Shown here: positions 1-8,958 of the stretch, piece by piece
Layout of the letters: every line of letters starts with the position of its first letter
Numbering within the stretch: position 1 is the first letter of the stretch
DNA from: JAPOXR01 sp964291445
GTDB lineage: Bacteria > Pseudomonadota > Alphaproteobacteria > Rhodobacterales > Rhodobacteraceae
Assembly: GCA_964291445.2 (NCBI GenBank)
Contig: OZ219864.1
Location: 806,001 to 870,000, forward strand
Reading direction: 5' to 3'
DNA: 64,000 bases
Position numbers and translations under genes: made by a program
The notes under the pieces: generated by a model
What the model was told of the DNA's origin: nothing
Seen by the model: only the letters and a program-made list of their open reading frames with translations
Databases searched by the model: none

Positions 1-645
1 CTCACCCCCGATGCGAACATCATACCCGCAAACGCAGCATCGGTACTCGTAGGCCTCCAGGACAATCCCGCGGAATTTTGCGACCCGCTTGCGCCTCCTG
101 GTGTCGACCATGATCCACGACGTGGGAAGCCCTACCGCGTCGAGGATCTCCTGATGACGATTAGGTGGGAAATTCGCGTCAAGAAGCTGTGCGGCGAGAA
201 CATCGATGTTCTGCGGATCGGACTCCAGGATCTCCAGGACATCATCGGTAAACTCGCCATGTGCGTTGTGCTTCTTCAGGTCGCCCCGAAATGCGTCACC
301 ACTGGTCGTCATGCGGATCTGTCCGTCCGAATTGACCTTCCAGATGTTGTCGTTTTGCAACCTCCAGAAAGGCTGCTCCGGCTTGGGCGCAGAGCGTCCC
401 GGCAAGAATTTCCTGACCAATTTGGTCAATTGTGAGTTTACGTCATCAAACGAAAGATTTTCCTTCCCTCGGCTCAGCCTGCCGAGCGCCAGCAACACGA
501 CCAGCGGCTTCAAGGGAGCAGGGTGACCACTCTTGGTCCACAACCGAATCCCGTCAAATTTATGCAGCAGCGAATCCAAGTCGCTAACCTGCTCGATCTG
601 GCGGTCCGATTGATCAGGGCGAAATGTTATTCTGTCTGCTTCCAT
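1..645 (-). CDS. Phosphorothioate-dependent type IV restriction endonuclease (SBD + HNH), C-terminus off window
   Basis: The open frame runs from an ATG at 645 to the window edge, so 215 residues are visible and the 3' end is missing. The N-terminal part has the pattern of the ScoMcrA-type sulfur-binding domain: a KPLVVLLALGRL helix near residues 48-59, then PFWRLQNDNIWKV. The visible end, VLEAYEYRCCVCGYDVRIGG, is the first half of an HNH zinc-type nuclease motif. Known relatives bind phosphorothioated DNA and cleave near the modification. No dnd modification genes are visible, so it would act as a solitary barrier to sulfur-modified foreign DNA. The catalytic histidines lie outside the window, so intactness cannot be judged. 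The family call is strong; the substrate is inferred. Confidence 0.85.
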   Translation of the reverse strand, partial: MEADRITFRPDQSDRQIEQVSDLDSLLHKFDGIRLWTKSGHPAPLKPLVVLLALGRLSRGKENLSFDDVNSQLTKLVRKFLPGRSAPKPEQPFWRLQNDNIWKVNSDGQIRMTTSGDAFRGDLKKHNAHGEFTDDVLEILESDPQNIDVLAAQLLDANFPPNRHQEILDAVGLPTSWIMVDTRRRKRVAKFRGIVLEAYEYRCCVCGYDVRIGGE

Positions 646-899
646 GGCGCTCGCCCTGACAACTTTCAATCCACCAGCAATCTGTCAAGAAGCGGGGCCA
701 TGATTTCGCGCGTCCTGCCATTGAAGGACATGACGGGCGGCGGGGCCAGCAAGCCGCAATCGCCAGTCATCCAACAGTGCTGCCTGAATTCGTTCCAGGA
801 CCTGCAGGATCGTGAGCAGCTCGAGGATGCCGGCCTTCAGTAGGGTCTGAAGGAGCTGAAACTGGCAACTTAGTAACACATATGGCACCATAATGCCCG

Positions 900-1213
900 A
901 TGTCTGAAGTCGTCGTCTATGAAACAGAGGAGCGCCGCTCGATGAGTGGTTCAACGCGTTTGACACCCAGGCGGCGCTCAAGGTGATGACCGCGATTGCC
1001 AGGGTCGAGAACGGCAACCCAGGAGACGTGAAGGCTGTTGGGCAGGGGGTCTCCTAGCGGCGGATCACCTTCGGACCCGGCTACCGCCGCTGTTTCGGTC
1101 AGGACGGCCAGAAGCTCGTTGTCCTTCTGACGGGTGGAACAAGGAAGCGACAGTCCAAGGACATCGAGCAGGCCCAAGCCTATTGGGTGGACCATAAAAG
1201 GCGGAGGCTAGAT
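900..1213 (+). pseudogene. Decayed HigB/RelE-family (Gp49) toxin
   Basis: Translation from the ATG at 900 begins SEVVVYETEE. The frame then breaks near 935-941 and resumes as DEWFNAFDTQAALKV, continuing through an in-frame TAG at 1055 to RITFGPGYRRCFG and TRKRQSKDIEQAQAYW. This is the full signature of the RelE/HigB-like addiction-module killer (about 100 residues), so the gene has one frameshift and one nonsense codon. The usual toxin stop is also absent: the frame runs straight into the downstream antitoxin. The order toxin then antitoxin is typical for this family. The toxin cannot be made intact. Confidence 0.8.
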
Positions 1214-1546
1214 ATGCCACTGACCAGAAGCTTCAAGAACACCGTCAAGGCACGGGCCGAGCGCGACCCTGAGTTTCGCTTTGGCCTTTTCTGTGAGGCG
1301 ATCGAGGCGCTCCTGAGCGACGACCTCGAGACCGGCAAGGTCCTCTTGCGGGACTATGTCAACGCCACCTTGGGTTTCGAGACCCTTGGGGTTGAGCTCG
1401 GCAAGAGCCCGAAGAGCCTCATGCGCATGCTCTCAGACAAGGGAAATCCCCGTGCCGACAATCTTCTCGGCATGGTTGGGTATCTAAAGAGACGCGAAGG
1501 CGCGGCCCTGAGCGTGACTAAATCGCCCGAACGCCTCCGCGCCTGA
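1214..1546 (+). CDS. HigA-like addiction-module antitoxin
   Basis: This is a 110-residue helix-turn-helix protein of the 'probable addiction module antidote' type. It has an N-terminal MPLTRSFKNTVKARAERDPE segment and an HTH around residues 50-85 (LGVELGKSPKSLMRMLSDKG). The ATG at 1214 is preceded by GGAGG at 1203-1207. It normally neutralises and autoregulates the toxin encoded just upstream, which here is a pseudogene. The antitoxin frame itself looks intact. It may persist as an orphan regulator or as protection against related toxins; that role is inferred. Confidence 0.8.
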   Translation: MPLTRSFKNTVKARAERDPEFRFGLFCEAIEALLSDDLETGKVLLRDYVNATLGFETLGVELGKSPKSLMRMLSDKGNPRADNLLGMVGYLKRREGAALSVTKSPERLRA

Positions 1547-1839
1547 ATCTGGAAGATATGGTATCTTCGACACGGTCGGCCTTGGCCTCGCCAATTTTCA
1601 CGTGCCGTGTCATCGCCCGAATGCTCCTGCCAGGGCCCGAGACAGATCGCGACAACAACAATTATCCTACTCGCAAGGGAGAATGATCCCGGTGTTTGCC
1701 TGCCAAGGCGTTTCCAGCTTGAGGCGCTGGCTGCCGGTTCGGGATTGTCCCCGGAGGTGAGAAACAGCATATTGCGGTCGCGATGCTGTCGGCGGGCTGT
1801 CCCGGGACAGTATCCGACAGTCCAGGCCCGGAATTTCAC
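1547..1839. other. Non-coding stretch with a short hairpin
   Basis: About 290 bases with no convincing gene. Directly after the antitoxin stop is a perfect 7-bp inverted repeat, GAAGATA/TATCTTC with a 3-base loop (1552-1568). It lacks a T-run, so it is at best a weak terminator. Nothing else is recognised before the deaminase gene. Confidence 0.4.
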
Positions 1840-2427
1840 ATGATTGTTGCTGATCACACACTTGCAAGTAGGCTGCTTGATGTCATCGAGCACGACATCG
1901 TGCCGCTGACCAGGGAAGGCGTCGAGCGCGGTGACAAGATCTTCGGCGCCGCGGTTCTCCGCAAGTCGGACCGGTCGCTGGTCATTGCCGGCACCAACCG
2001 GGAAATCGACAACCCGCTCTTTCATGGTGAGGTGGCGACCCTGAACGCATATTTTGCCATGCCGGAGGCCGATCGGCCGCCGCCCGGTGACTGCCTGTTC
2101 CTGTCGACGCATGAGCCGTGCTCGCTGTGTCTGTCGGCGATCACCTGGGCAGGATTTGACAATTTCAGCTACCTGTTCGGTTATGTCGATACCCGGGATG
2201 CCTTCAACATCCCCCATGATCTGCGGATCCTGAGCGAGGTCTTCCGGATCAGGAATGGCGACTATGAGCGACGCAATTCCTACTGGACCAGCCGATCGAT
2301 TGCCGAGTTGGCCGAGGGAGGACCGGATGACATTGCCAGGCAGGTGGAAAGGCTGGACGGGATCTATGCCGGGCTGTCGGCGGCCTACCAGGAATCAAAA
2401 GGCAGCAGCAACATTCCGCTTGACTGA
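1840..2427 (+). CDS. Nucleoside/cytidine-type deaminase (CDA fold)
   Basis: This 195-residue zinc-dependent deaminase has the HGE motif (HGEVATLNAYF) and the PCSLC motif (STHEPCSLCLSAI). These provide the His/Cys/Cys zinc ligands and the proton-shuttling Glu of the cytidine/guanine deaminase superfamily. The likely reaction is hydrolytic deamination of a free nucleobase or nucleoside in the cytoplasm; the substrate cannot be read from sequence. I chose the ATG at 1840 because homology-like sequence (IVADHTLASRLLD) begins there. An upstream in-frame ATG at 1783 would add 19 low-complexity residues. Neither start has a strong ribosome binding site. It precedes the amine-oxidation operon but is separated from it by a hairpin-containing gap. 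Confidence 0.75.
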   Translation: MIVADHTLASRLLDVIEHDIVPLTREGVERGDKIFGAAVLRKSDRSLVIAGTNREIDNPLFHGEVATLNAYFAMPEADRPPPGDCLFLSTHEPCSLCLSAITWAGFDNFSYLFGYVDTRDAFNIPHDLRILSEVFRIRNGDYERRNSYWTSRSIAELAEGGPDDIARQVERLDGIYAGLSAAYQESKGSSNIPLD

Positions 2428-2457
2428 GTTTCGGCCTGCGCCGCAAATGGGGCCAGG

Positions 2458-2494
2458 CGTCATGGAGTCCGGCCAGGGATGTCCGGCCATGACG
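2458..2494. repeat. Imperfect hairpin / inverted repeat upstream of the amine operon
   Basis: CGTCATGG at 2458-2465 pairs perfectly with CCATGACG at 2487-2494. TCCGGCCA occurs twice inside the structure. It sits about 20 bases before the first dehydrogenase ATG, so it could be an operator or an mRNA structure affecting the downstream start, or a weak terminator for the deaminase gene. There is no T-tract. Confidence 0.35.
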
Positions 2495-2513
2495 TGACAA
2501 CGGGATCTCCGGC

Positions 2514-4952
2514 ATGACCGACTCGCGAATCGTGGTCATTGGTGGCGGCGCCATCGGGCTGTCAGTTGCCTACCACCTTGGCCGACGCGGGGCGGATGAA
2601 GTGCTGGTGCTGGAGCGCAACGAGCTGACCAGCGGGACCTCCTGGCATGCCGCCGGCATCATCGGTCCCCTGCGGGCTACCATCGCCGCCACCCGCATTG
2701 CCAGCCGCGCCGCCGAGTGTTTTGCCGAGATCGAGGCCGAGACCGGCCAGGCCACCGGCTACCAGCGCACCGGCGGGGGATGGCTGGCCCAGTCCGTGTC
2801 CCGCTTGCGTGAGCTCACATTGATCGCCAATGTCGGAGAGCATCTCGGCTTTGGAGTATCGCTGCTTTCAGGGGCGGAATTGCAGGGACGCTTTCCGCTG
2901 ATGGCGGTGGACGATCTCCATGGCGGCCTTTGGCTGGAGGAGGATGGCCAGGCCAATCCGGTCGATGTCTGCAACGCCTATGCCATGGGCGCCCGGCGCT
3001 ACGGTGTCCAGATCGAACAGAATGCGACGGTTGCCGCCATCGAGTCGCCTGGCCGGCGAATGGCCGCAGTCATTCTCAAGGATGGCCGCCGGGTCCGGTG
3101 CAGGACAATTGTCAATTGTGCCGGAATCTGGTCGCCGGCGATCGGTGCCATGGTCGGTGAGCCGGTCCCGGTCCAGGCCGTATCGCACATGTACGTCGTC
3201 ACCTCGCCGATATCTGGCCTGCCATCTCCATGTCCCATCATCCGCGACCCGGATTCCCGGATATACTTCAAGGGCGACGCCGGACGGCTTGTAGTCGGCG
3301 CCTTCGAGCCGAATGCGCGGCCACTCGATATCCGGGAGCCGTCCCTGTCGACCCCTTATGTCGAGTTCGGCGAGGATTGGGACCAGTTCGAGGCTTTCCT
3401 GCAGGCCGGGATTCGCCGTGTTCCGGTTCTCGAAGAGACCGGCATCCGGCATTTCATGAACGGTCCCGAAGGCTTCACGCCGGATACGCGGCCGCTCTTC
3501 GGCCGGGTGCCGGGTCTTGAAGGATATTACATTGCTGCCGGGATGAATTCCCTCGGGATCGTGTCCTCGGCGGGGATCGGGGAGGCGATGGCCGAATGCA
3601 TCCTGGAAGGGAAGCCGGCATTCGATCTCTGGGAAATCGACAATGCCCGCCTGGACCGGCACGCGGCGGCGCCGGCCGGGATGCGGGATCGCATGCGCGA
3701 GGCAGTGTCCAACCAGTTCGACATGCACTGGCCCGGCAAGCAGCCGGTCAGCGCCCGTACCGTCCGTCGCACCGTGCTGCACGATCGCCTGGCGGGAGAG
3801 GGGGCGGTGTTCGGTCAGCTCGCCGGTTGGGAGCGGCCGCTATGGTTCGCCCGGGAGCAGGGCGAGGCCCGGATCAACTACAGCTATGAAGCCCAGCCCT
3901 GGTGGCCAATTGCGGCCCGCGAGGCAGAGGCCATGGCCAATCGGGCGGCCCTCCTCGATCTGAGCCCGTTCACCAAGATCGACGTGACCGGACCGGATGC
4001 GCTGGATACCATGCAGCGTCTTTGCGCTGGCAATGCGGATCTGCCCGAGGGACGGATTGCCTATACGCAGATGCTGAACGGGCAGGGCGGTATCGAGGCC
4101 GATGTGACGATCAGCCGCCTTGGCGAGGATTGGTGGCGGGTCGTCAGCGGCGCTGCCACCAGGCGCAAGGATCTTGATTGGGTTCAGCGCCATGCCAGTG
4201 AGCGGACGGGTGTTTTCGATGCAACCTCGGCCGAGGCGGTGATCGGCGTGGCAGGGCCGCAATCGCGTGAATTGCTCCAGTCGCTCGGCGATGGTGATCT
4301 CGGCCCCGATGCCCTGCCATTCGGGCATGTGAAGGAGACCGACATGGCGATGGCCTGGGTTCGGGTGGCCCGGGCGAGCTATTCCGGCGAACTTGGCTTC
4401 GAGATCTCATGCGCAACCGAAGTGGCGGCACATATCCACGAACAGATCATGGCGGCCGGGGTTGAGTTCGGACTGGCCCATGCCGGCATGTACTGTCTTG
4501 ACGGGTGCCGGTTGGAAAAGGGTTTCGTGCACTGGTCGCATGACGTGACTGCCGATGTGACACCGCTCGAGGCCGGTCTCGGTGCATTCATCGATTGGAG
4601 CAAGGCCGATCACTTCATCGGTGGCCAGGCGCTGCTGGAACAACGCCGGCAGGGCGTCCGCCACCTTCTGGTGCTGCTGGAGGTGCCGTTCAGCGGCACG
4701 CCGCCCCTGCTGCTGCCGGACCAGCCGGTGCTCCGCGACGGCGAGGCGGTGGGGATGACCACGTCTGCGGGGCTCGGCCCCCGTACCGGCCGACCGCTGG
4801 CCCTGGCCAGGCTGCGATGCGAGCCAGGTCAATCCAGGGCCGAGCTCGCCGCCCTGGACGACTTCGAGATTGCCGGCACCGGCCAGAACCATCCGGCCCG
4901 GATCCTTGTCGGTCCGGCCTATGATCCGGTCGGCCGACGGTTCAGGGGATGA
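2514..4952 (+). CDS. FAD-dependent dimethylglycine/sarcosine dehydrogenase-like protein with GcvT domain (1)
   Basis: This is an 812-residue two-domain enzyme. Residues 5-390 form a DAO/FAO flavin domain beginning VVIGGGAIGLSVAYHLGRRG. The SWHAAG motif (His about 45) is where dimethylglycine dehydrogenases attach FAD covalently. The second half (about 420-800) is a GcvT/aminomethyltransferase domain that channels the removed one-carbon unit to tetrahydrofolate. The family oxidatively demethylates N-methylglycines or related N-methyl amino acids. It overlaps the next gene, a paralogue, by 4 bases (ATGA). The exact substrate is not inferable. The full length matches the family (about 810-860 residues). 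Confidence 0.85.
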   Translation: MTDSRIVVIGGGAIGLSVAYHLGRRGADEVLVLERNELTSGTSWHAAGIIGPLRATIAATRIASRAAECFAEIEAETGQATGYQRTGGGWLAQSVSRLRELTLIANVGEHLGFGVSLLSGAELQGRFPLMAVDDLHGGLWLEEDGQANPVDVCNAYAMGARRYGVQIEQNATVAAIESPGRRMAAVILKDGRRVRCRTIVNCAGIWSPAIGAMVGEPVPVQAVSHMYVVTSPISGLPSPCPIIRDPDSRIYFKGDAGRLVVGAFEPNARPLDIREPSLSTPYVEFGEDWDQFEAFLQAGIRRVPVLEETGIRHFMNGPEGFTPDTRPLFGRVPGLEGYYIAAGMNSLGIVSSAGIGEAMAECILEGKPAFDLWEIDNARLDRHAAAPAGMRDRMREAVSNQFDMHWPGKQPVSARTVRRTVLHDRLAGEGAVFGQLAGWERPLWFAREQGEARINYSYEAQPWWPIAAREAEAMANRAALLDLSPFTKIDVTGPDALDTMQRLCAGNADLPEGRIAYTQMLNGQGGIEADVTISRLGEDWWRVVSGAATRRKDLDWVQRHASERTGVFDATSAEAVIGVAGPQSRELLQSLGDGDLGPDALPFGHVKETDMAMAWVRVARASYSGELGFEISCATEVAAHIHEQIMAAGVEFGLAHAGMYCLDGCRLEKGFVHWSHDVTADVTPLEAGLGAFIDWSKADHFIGGQALLEQRRQGVRHLLVLLEVPFSGTPPLLLPDQPVLRDGEAVGMTTSAGLGPRTGRPLALARLRCEPGQSRAELAALDDFEIAGTGQNHPARILVGPAYDPVGRRFRG

Positions 4953-7402
4953 GTGAGGCGATGACATCCCATGCCAGGGTGGCCGTCATCGGCGGGGGCA
5001 TCATGGGGGTTTCGGCCCTTTATCACCTGGCCCGGCTCGGCTGGCGCGATGCGGTGCTGTTCGAGCAGAACGAGCTGACCGCCGGCTCGACCTGGCATGC
5101 AGCCGGCCTCTGCACGCATTTTGCCCATCATCCGGCGATCATGGAAATGCGGGCCCACAGCGTGCGCCTCTACCGGGGCGAATTGACTGACGAGACCGGC
5201 CTGCCCACAGGGTTTCACCCGACCGGGGCACTGCGGATCACGAAGAGCCCGGATCGCCTCGACGAATTCCGGCAGGTCAAGGGAATCGGCAGCTTCACCG
5301 GCCACGAATTCCATGTCATCGGGCCGGACGAGGTGGCGGCGTTGCATCCACTGGCCCGGACGGACGACATTGCCGGCGCCATCTACGAGCCGCATGACGG
5401 CCATGTCGACCCGAGCCAGGCGACCCAGGCGCTGGCTGCCGGTGCCCGCCTCCACGGGGCAACCATTTACCGGCAATGCCGGGTGGAATCGATCGAGATG
5501 GCAGCAGGCGGCCGGGGATGGCGGGTCAACACTCAGTCTGGCAGCATGATTGCCGAGCACGTGGTGAATGCCGGCGGAACCTGGTGCCGCCAAGTCGGCA
5601 AGATGATGGGGCTGGACCTGCCGGTTGTTCCGATACTGCATCAGTATCTGGTGACCAGCCGCATCGATTCCGTCGCCAGCCTGGTGCAGGAATTGCCCAT
5701 CATTCGTGACCCCGAGGAAAGCTGGTACGTGCGCCAGGAGCGGGACGGGTTGCTGGTCGGCCCCTACGAGAAGGATGGTCTTCCATGGTCGGTCGATGGG
5801 GTACCGGAAGATTTCGGCATGGAATTGCTGCCGCCAGATCTCGATCGGATCGAGTCCATCGTCGAAGCGGCAATGGATCGGGTGCCGGCACTGGCGGAGG
5901 GCGGTATCCGGTCGATCGTCAATGGCCCCATCACCTTCACTCCCGATGCGAACCCGCTGATCGGACCGGCGCCGGGGCTGCGCAATGCCTGGCTGCTCAC
6001 CGGCTCCAGCATGGGGGTCATGGAGGGCGGCGGCGCCGGCCGGTTTCTTGCCGAATGGATCGATGCCGGAGAGCCGCCAATGGACGCGCTGGCGGTGGAT
6101 CCGCGCCGGTTTGGCTCCTGGGCTGATCGCGGCTACCGGCTGGCCAGGGCCGTCGAGAGCTTCGGCCGACAATTTGCCATTCACTATCCATTCGAGGAAC
6201 GCCCGGCCGGCAGGCCGCTGCGCACCACCCCGCTCCACTCGCGATTGCTCGCCGTCGGTGCGGTCATGGGCAGTGTCCATGGCTGGGAGCGGCCCAACTA
6301 TTTCGCCCGTAGCGAGAGCGAGCGGGAGGCGGTCCTGTCCTTTGGCCGGAGCAACTGGTTCGGCGCGGTGGGTGACGAGTGCCAGCGGGTGAGCGAGGCG
6401 GTCGGTGTTGCCGATCTTTCGGTGATTGCCAAGTTCGAGGTGTCGGGGTCGGACGCGGCAAGATGGCTGGCCGGGCTCGGGGCCAATTGTCCACCGGCAT
6501 TGCCAGGACGGATCGGGCTCCTTCACGTTCTGACTCCCTCCGGCGGAATTGCCGCGGAATTCACCGTGACTTGCCTGGATGAGGGAGATGGCAGCCGCTT
6601 CTACCTGACAAGCGCCGCCGCCGCTGCCGGGCATGATCTTGACCTGCTGCGGTCGCGCTCGGACGGAGCCTCGGTCCGGATCCGCGAGGTGACAACGAAA
6701 ATCGGCATCCTGGCGGTCATGGGCCCGTCGGCGCCGTCCGTGCTTGGTCCGCTCACCGGGACGGATCTTGCTGTCGGCAATTTCCCCTGGCTTACTGCTC
6801 GCCGGGCCAGGGTTGCCGGGCGTCCTGCCCGCCTGCTGCGGATTTCCTATGCTGGCGAATGCGGCTTCGAGTTGCATGTCCCGGTCGAAGACCTGGAGGA
6901 CATATATGCGGCTGTGGTCGAGGAGGGCAGAGGCCACGGCCTGGTCCATTTTGGCGCCTTCGCACTTGATGCCATGCGGCTCGAGAAGGGTTACCGGGCG
7001 TTCGGGCTTGATCTGGGCACCGAGCGAACACCGCTGGAGGCCGGGCTTGGCCGTTTCGTCAAGGCATCGAACCGGGACTTTGTCGGCCGTGACCGGATGC
7101 TTGAGCGGGAGAAGGCTGGCCAGGCCTGGCGAATGGAATTGCTGGAGCTCGAGGATCGGGGCGGCGACGCGTTCGGCATGCAACCGGTATGGCACGGCGG
7201 CGAATGCGTCGGGCTGATATCGTCCGGAGCATTCGGGCACCGGGTGGCGGCGAGCCTGGCGCTGGCCTGGTTCCGATCCGGCAAGCCGGCTGCCGATTAC
7301 CGCCTCCGGGTCAGGCTGCCCTCGGGAGAAGTTGCTGCACGGGTGCTGGCCAATGCGCCATTCGACCCGTCGAATGCCCGGATGAAGGGAGTGCCCGGAT
7401 GA
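4949..7402 (+). CDS. FAD-dependent dimethylglycine/sarcosine dehydrogenase-like protein with GcvT domain (2)
   Basis: This 817-residue paralogue of the preceding gene has the same architecture: an N-terminal FAD motif (VAVIGGGIMGVSALYHLARL), the covalent-FAD motif GSTWHAAGL (His about 50) and a C-terminal GcvT domain ending in a GCV_T_C-like region. Two different dehydrogenases side by side suggest sequential demethylations, for example dimethylglycine to sarcosine to glycine, or an analogous N-methyl compound. The start is fixed by the ATGA overlap with the upstream stop. It overlaps the MttB-family gene by another ATGA, so these three genes are translationally coupled. Confidence 0.85.
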   Translation: MSEAMTSHARVAVIGGGIMGVSALYHLARLGWRDAVLFEQNELTAGSTWHAAGLCTHFAHHPAIMEMRAHSVRLYRGELTDETGLPTGFHPTGALRITKSPDRLDEFRQVKGIGSFTGHEFHVIGPDEVAALHPLARTDDIAGAIYEPHDGHVDPSQATQALAAGARLHGATIYRQCRVESIEMAAGGRGWRVNTQSGSMIAEHVVNAGGTWCRQVGKMMGLDLPVVPILHQYLVTSRIDSVASLVQELPIIRDPEESWYVRQERDGLLVGPYEKDGLPWSVDGVPEDFGMELLPPDLDRIESIVEAAMDRVPALAEGGIRSIVNGPITFTPDANPLIGPAPGLRNAWLLTGSSMGVMEGGGAGRFLAEWIDAGEPPMDALAVDPRRFGSWADRGYRLARAVESFGRQFAIHYPFEERPAGRPLRTTPLHSRLLAVGAVMGSVHGWERPNYFARSESEREAVLSFGRSNWFGAVGDECQRVSEAVGVADLSVIAKFEVSGSDAARWLAGLGANCPPALPGRIGLLHVLTPSGGIAAEFTVTCLDEGDGSRFYLTSAAAAAGHDLDLLRSRSDGASVRIREVTTKIGILAVMGPSAPSVLGPLTGTDLAVGNFPWLTARRARVAGRPARLLRISYAGECGFELHVPVEDLEDIYAAVVEEGRGHGLVHFGAFALDAMRLEKGYRAFGLDLGTERTPLEAGLGRFVKASNRDFVGRDRMLEREKAGQAWRMELLELEDRGGDAFGMQPVWHGGECVGLISSGAFGHRVAASLALAWFRSGKPAADYRLRVRLPSGEVAARVLANAPFDPSNARMKGVPG

Positions 7403-8958
7403 CGAAGAATCCGTCTTCGGCCGGCTCGAGACGGCGCGGCGGCCGGGAGGGCCGCCGGGCCATTCGCCGGCAGTCGGACCAGGACCGCCGGCTTTTCGCC
7501 CCGGCCTATATCCGCCGTCAGGTAGGCGTGTTCGAGCTACTCGACGACGACGAACTTGCGCTGATTGAGGGGAATGCCGACCGGGTCCTTGCCGAGACCG
7601 GTATGGAATTCCGCGACGATCCCGAGGTGCTGGACATCTTTCGGCAGGCCGGTGCCCGGGTGGATGGAGAGCGGGTGCGGTTCGAGCCCGGATTCTGCCG
7701 GTCGATCATCCAGGCAACCGCCCCGCGGCAGTTCGTGCAACATGCAAGGAACCCGGCCCGGTCGGTGCGCATAGGTGGCAACAACCTGCTGTTCTGCCCC
7801 AGTTTCGGCCCGCCCTTTGTCCATGACATGGATGCCGGACGCCGATATGCGTCCTTCGCCGATTTCGAGAAGCTGACCCGGCTCCACTACCTGCTGCCTG
7901 GTGTGCATCATTCCGGGGGCGTGGTCTGCGAGCCGGTCGATCTGCCGGTGCCGGAGCGGCATCTGTCGATGATCCGGACGCATCTGACCCTGAACGACAA
8001 GCCTTTCATGGGGGCGGTCACCGCCCCGGAGCGGGCCAAGGATACGGTGCAAATGGCCAGGATCGTGCTTGGTGACAAGTTCGTGGATGAGAATTGCTGC
8101 ATCTACAGCGTCGTCAACAGCAACGCGCCGCTGGTGCTGGACGCCACCATGCTGGGAGCGCTCAAGGTCTATGCCCGTGCCGGTCAGGCGGTGGTGGTCT
8201 CGCCCTTCATCCTTGCCGGCGCCATGAGCCCGGTGACGGTTGCCGGCACACTGGTCCAGCTGCTTGCCGAGGCCATGGCCGGGCTGGCACTGATTCAGCT
8301 TGTCCGTCCGGGTGCCCCCTGCGTCTTCGGCACCTTTTCGAGCCCGGTCTCGCTCCAGACCGGCGCGCCGACCTTCGGAACGCCCGAAGGCATGCAGATA
8401 CAGATCTGCGCCGCCGCCCTGGCCCGCCGGCTCGGGGTTCCGTTTCACTCGGTTGGGGCGCTGACCTCCTCCAAGGTGCCGGATGCGCAGGCCGCCTATG
8501 AAAGCATGACACAGCTGCTTGGGGCATTCATGGCTGGTGTCAATTTCATCATCCATGCCACCGGCTGTCTCGAGGGGCTGTTGACCATGGGCTACGAAAA
8601 GACGCTCATGGATGCCGATCGCTGCGCCGCATTGCAGAAATTTGCCGGCGGCGTCGACCTGTCGCAGGAGGCGATGGCGCTTGATGCGATCCGGGAGGTG
8701 GGACCTGGCCGGCATTTCCTCGGCACCGACCACACCTTGCGGAATTTCGAGACGGCAAATTTCCTCTCTGATACTGCCGACAACCGAACCTTCGAACAAT
8801 GGTCGGCGGATGGCGCCCAATGGCAGCACCAGAGGCTGAATGACCGCTACAAGCAGATGCTGCAAGAATACGAGCCGCCGGCAATGGATGCGGCCAAGCG
8901 CGGGGAGCTTGACGAATTCGTTGCCCGACGCCTCGGCGAATTGCGGAAAGAGGAATGA
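7399..8958 (+). CDS. MttB-family (trimethylamine methyltransferase-like) protein, non-pyrrolysine
   Basis: This 519-residue TIM-barrel member of the MttB superfamily starts at the ATG overlapping the upstream TGA at 7400-7402. Characteristic stretches are LLDDDELALIEGNADRVLAETG near residues 40-60 and the glycine-rich TFSSPVSLQTGAPTFGTPEG core. There is no in-frame amber codon, so it is a non-pyrrolysine member. Characterised non-Pyl members such as MtgB demethylate quaternary amines like glycine betaine and pass the methyl group to a corrinoid protein. No corrinoid-binding MttC-like gene or reactivase is present here, which is odd. The joint operon with two DMGDH-like enzymes points to stepwise demethylation of a quaternary amine. 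Confidence 0.85.
   Translation: MTKNPSSAGSRRRGGREGRRAIRRQSDQDRRLFAPAYIRRQVGVFELLDDDELALIEGNADRVLAETGMEFRDDPEVLDIFRQAGARVDGERVRFEPGFCRSIIQATAPRQFVQHARNPARSVRIGGNNLLFCPSFGPPFVHDMDAGRRYASFADFEKLTRLHYLLPGVHHSGGVVCEPVDLPVPERHLSMIRTHLTLNDKPFMGAVTAPERAKDTVQMARIVLGDKFVDENCCIYSVVNSNAPLVLDATMLGALKVYARAGQAVVVSPFILAGAMSPVTVAGTLVQLLAEAMAGLALIQLVRPGAPCVFGTFSSPVSLQTGAPTFGTPEGMQIQICAAALARRLGVPFHSVGALTSSKVPDAQAAYESMTQLLGAFMAGVNFIIHATGCLEGLLTMGYEKTLMDADRCAALQKFAGGVDLSQEAMALDAIREVGPGRHFLGTDHTLRNFETANFLSDTADNRTFEQWSADGAQWQHQRLNDRYKQMLQEYEPPAMDAAKRGELDEFVARRLGELRKEE

Noticed and set aside
645..899. Frames on both strands between the restriction gene and the toxin remnant
   Set aside because: No conserved motif or ribosome binding site. 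A faint resemblance to transposase-like sequence could not be supported.
1354..2217. Long minus-strand frame (287 codons) across the antitoxin and deaminase
   Set aside because: It lies opposite two convincing genes and its translation has no family pattern; it is a GC-driven shadow.
4919..7240. 773-codon minus-strand frame opposite the second dehydrogenase
   Set aside because: Antisense shadow of a high-GC gene; composition (Pro/Arg/His rich) and lack of motifs argue against coding.
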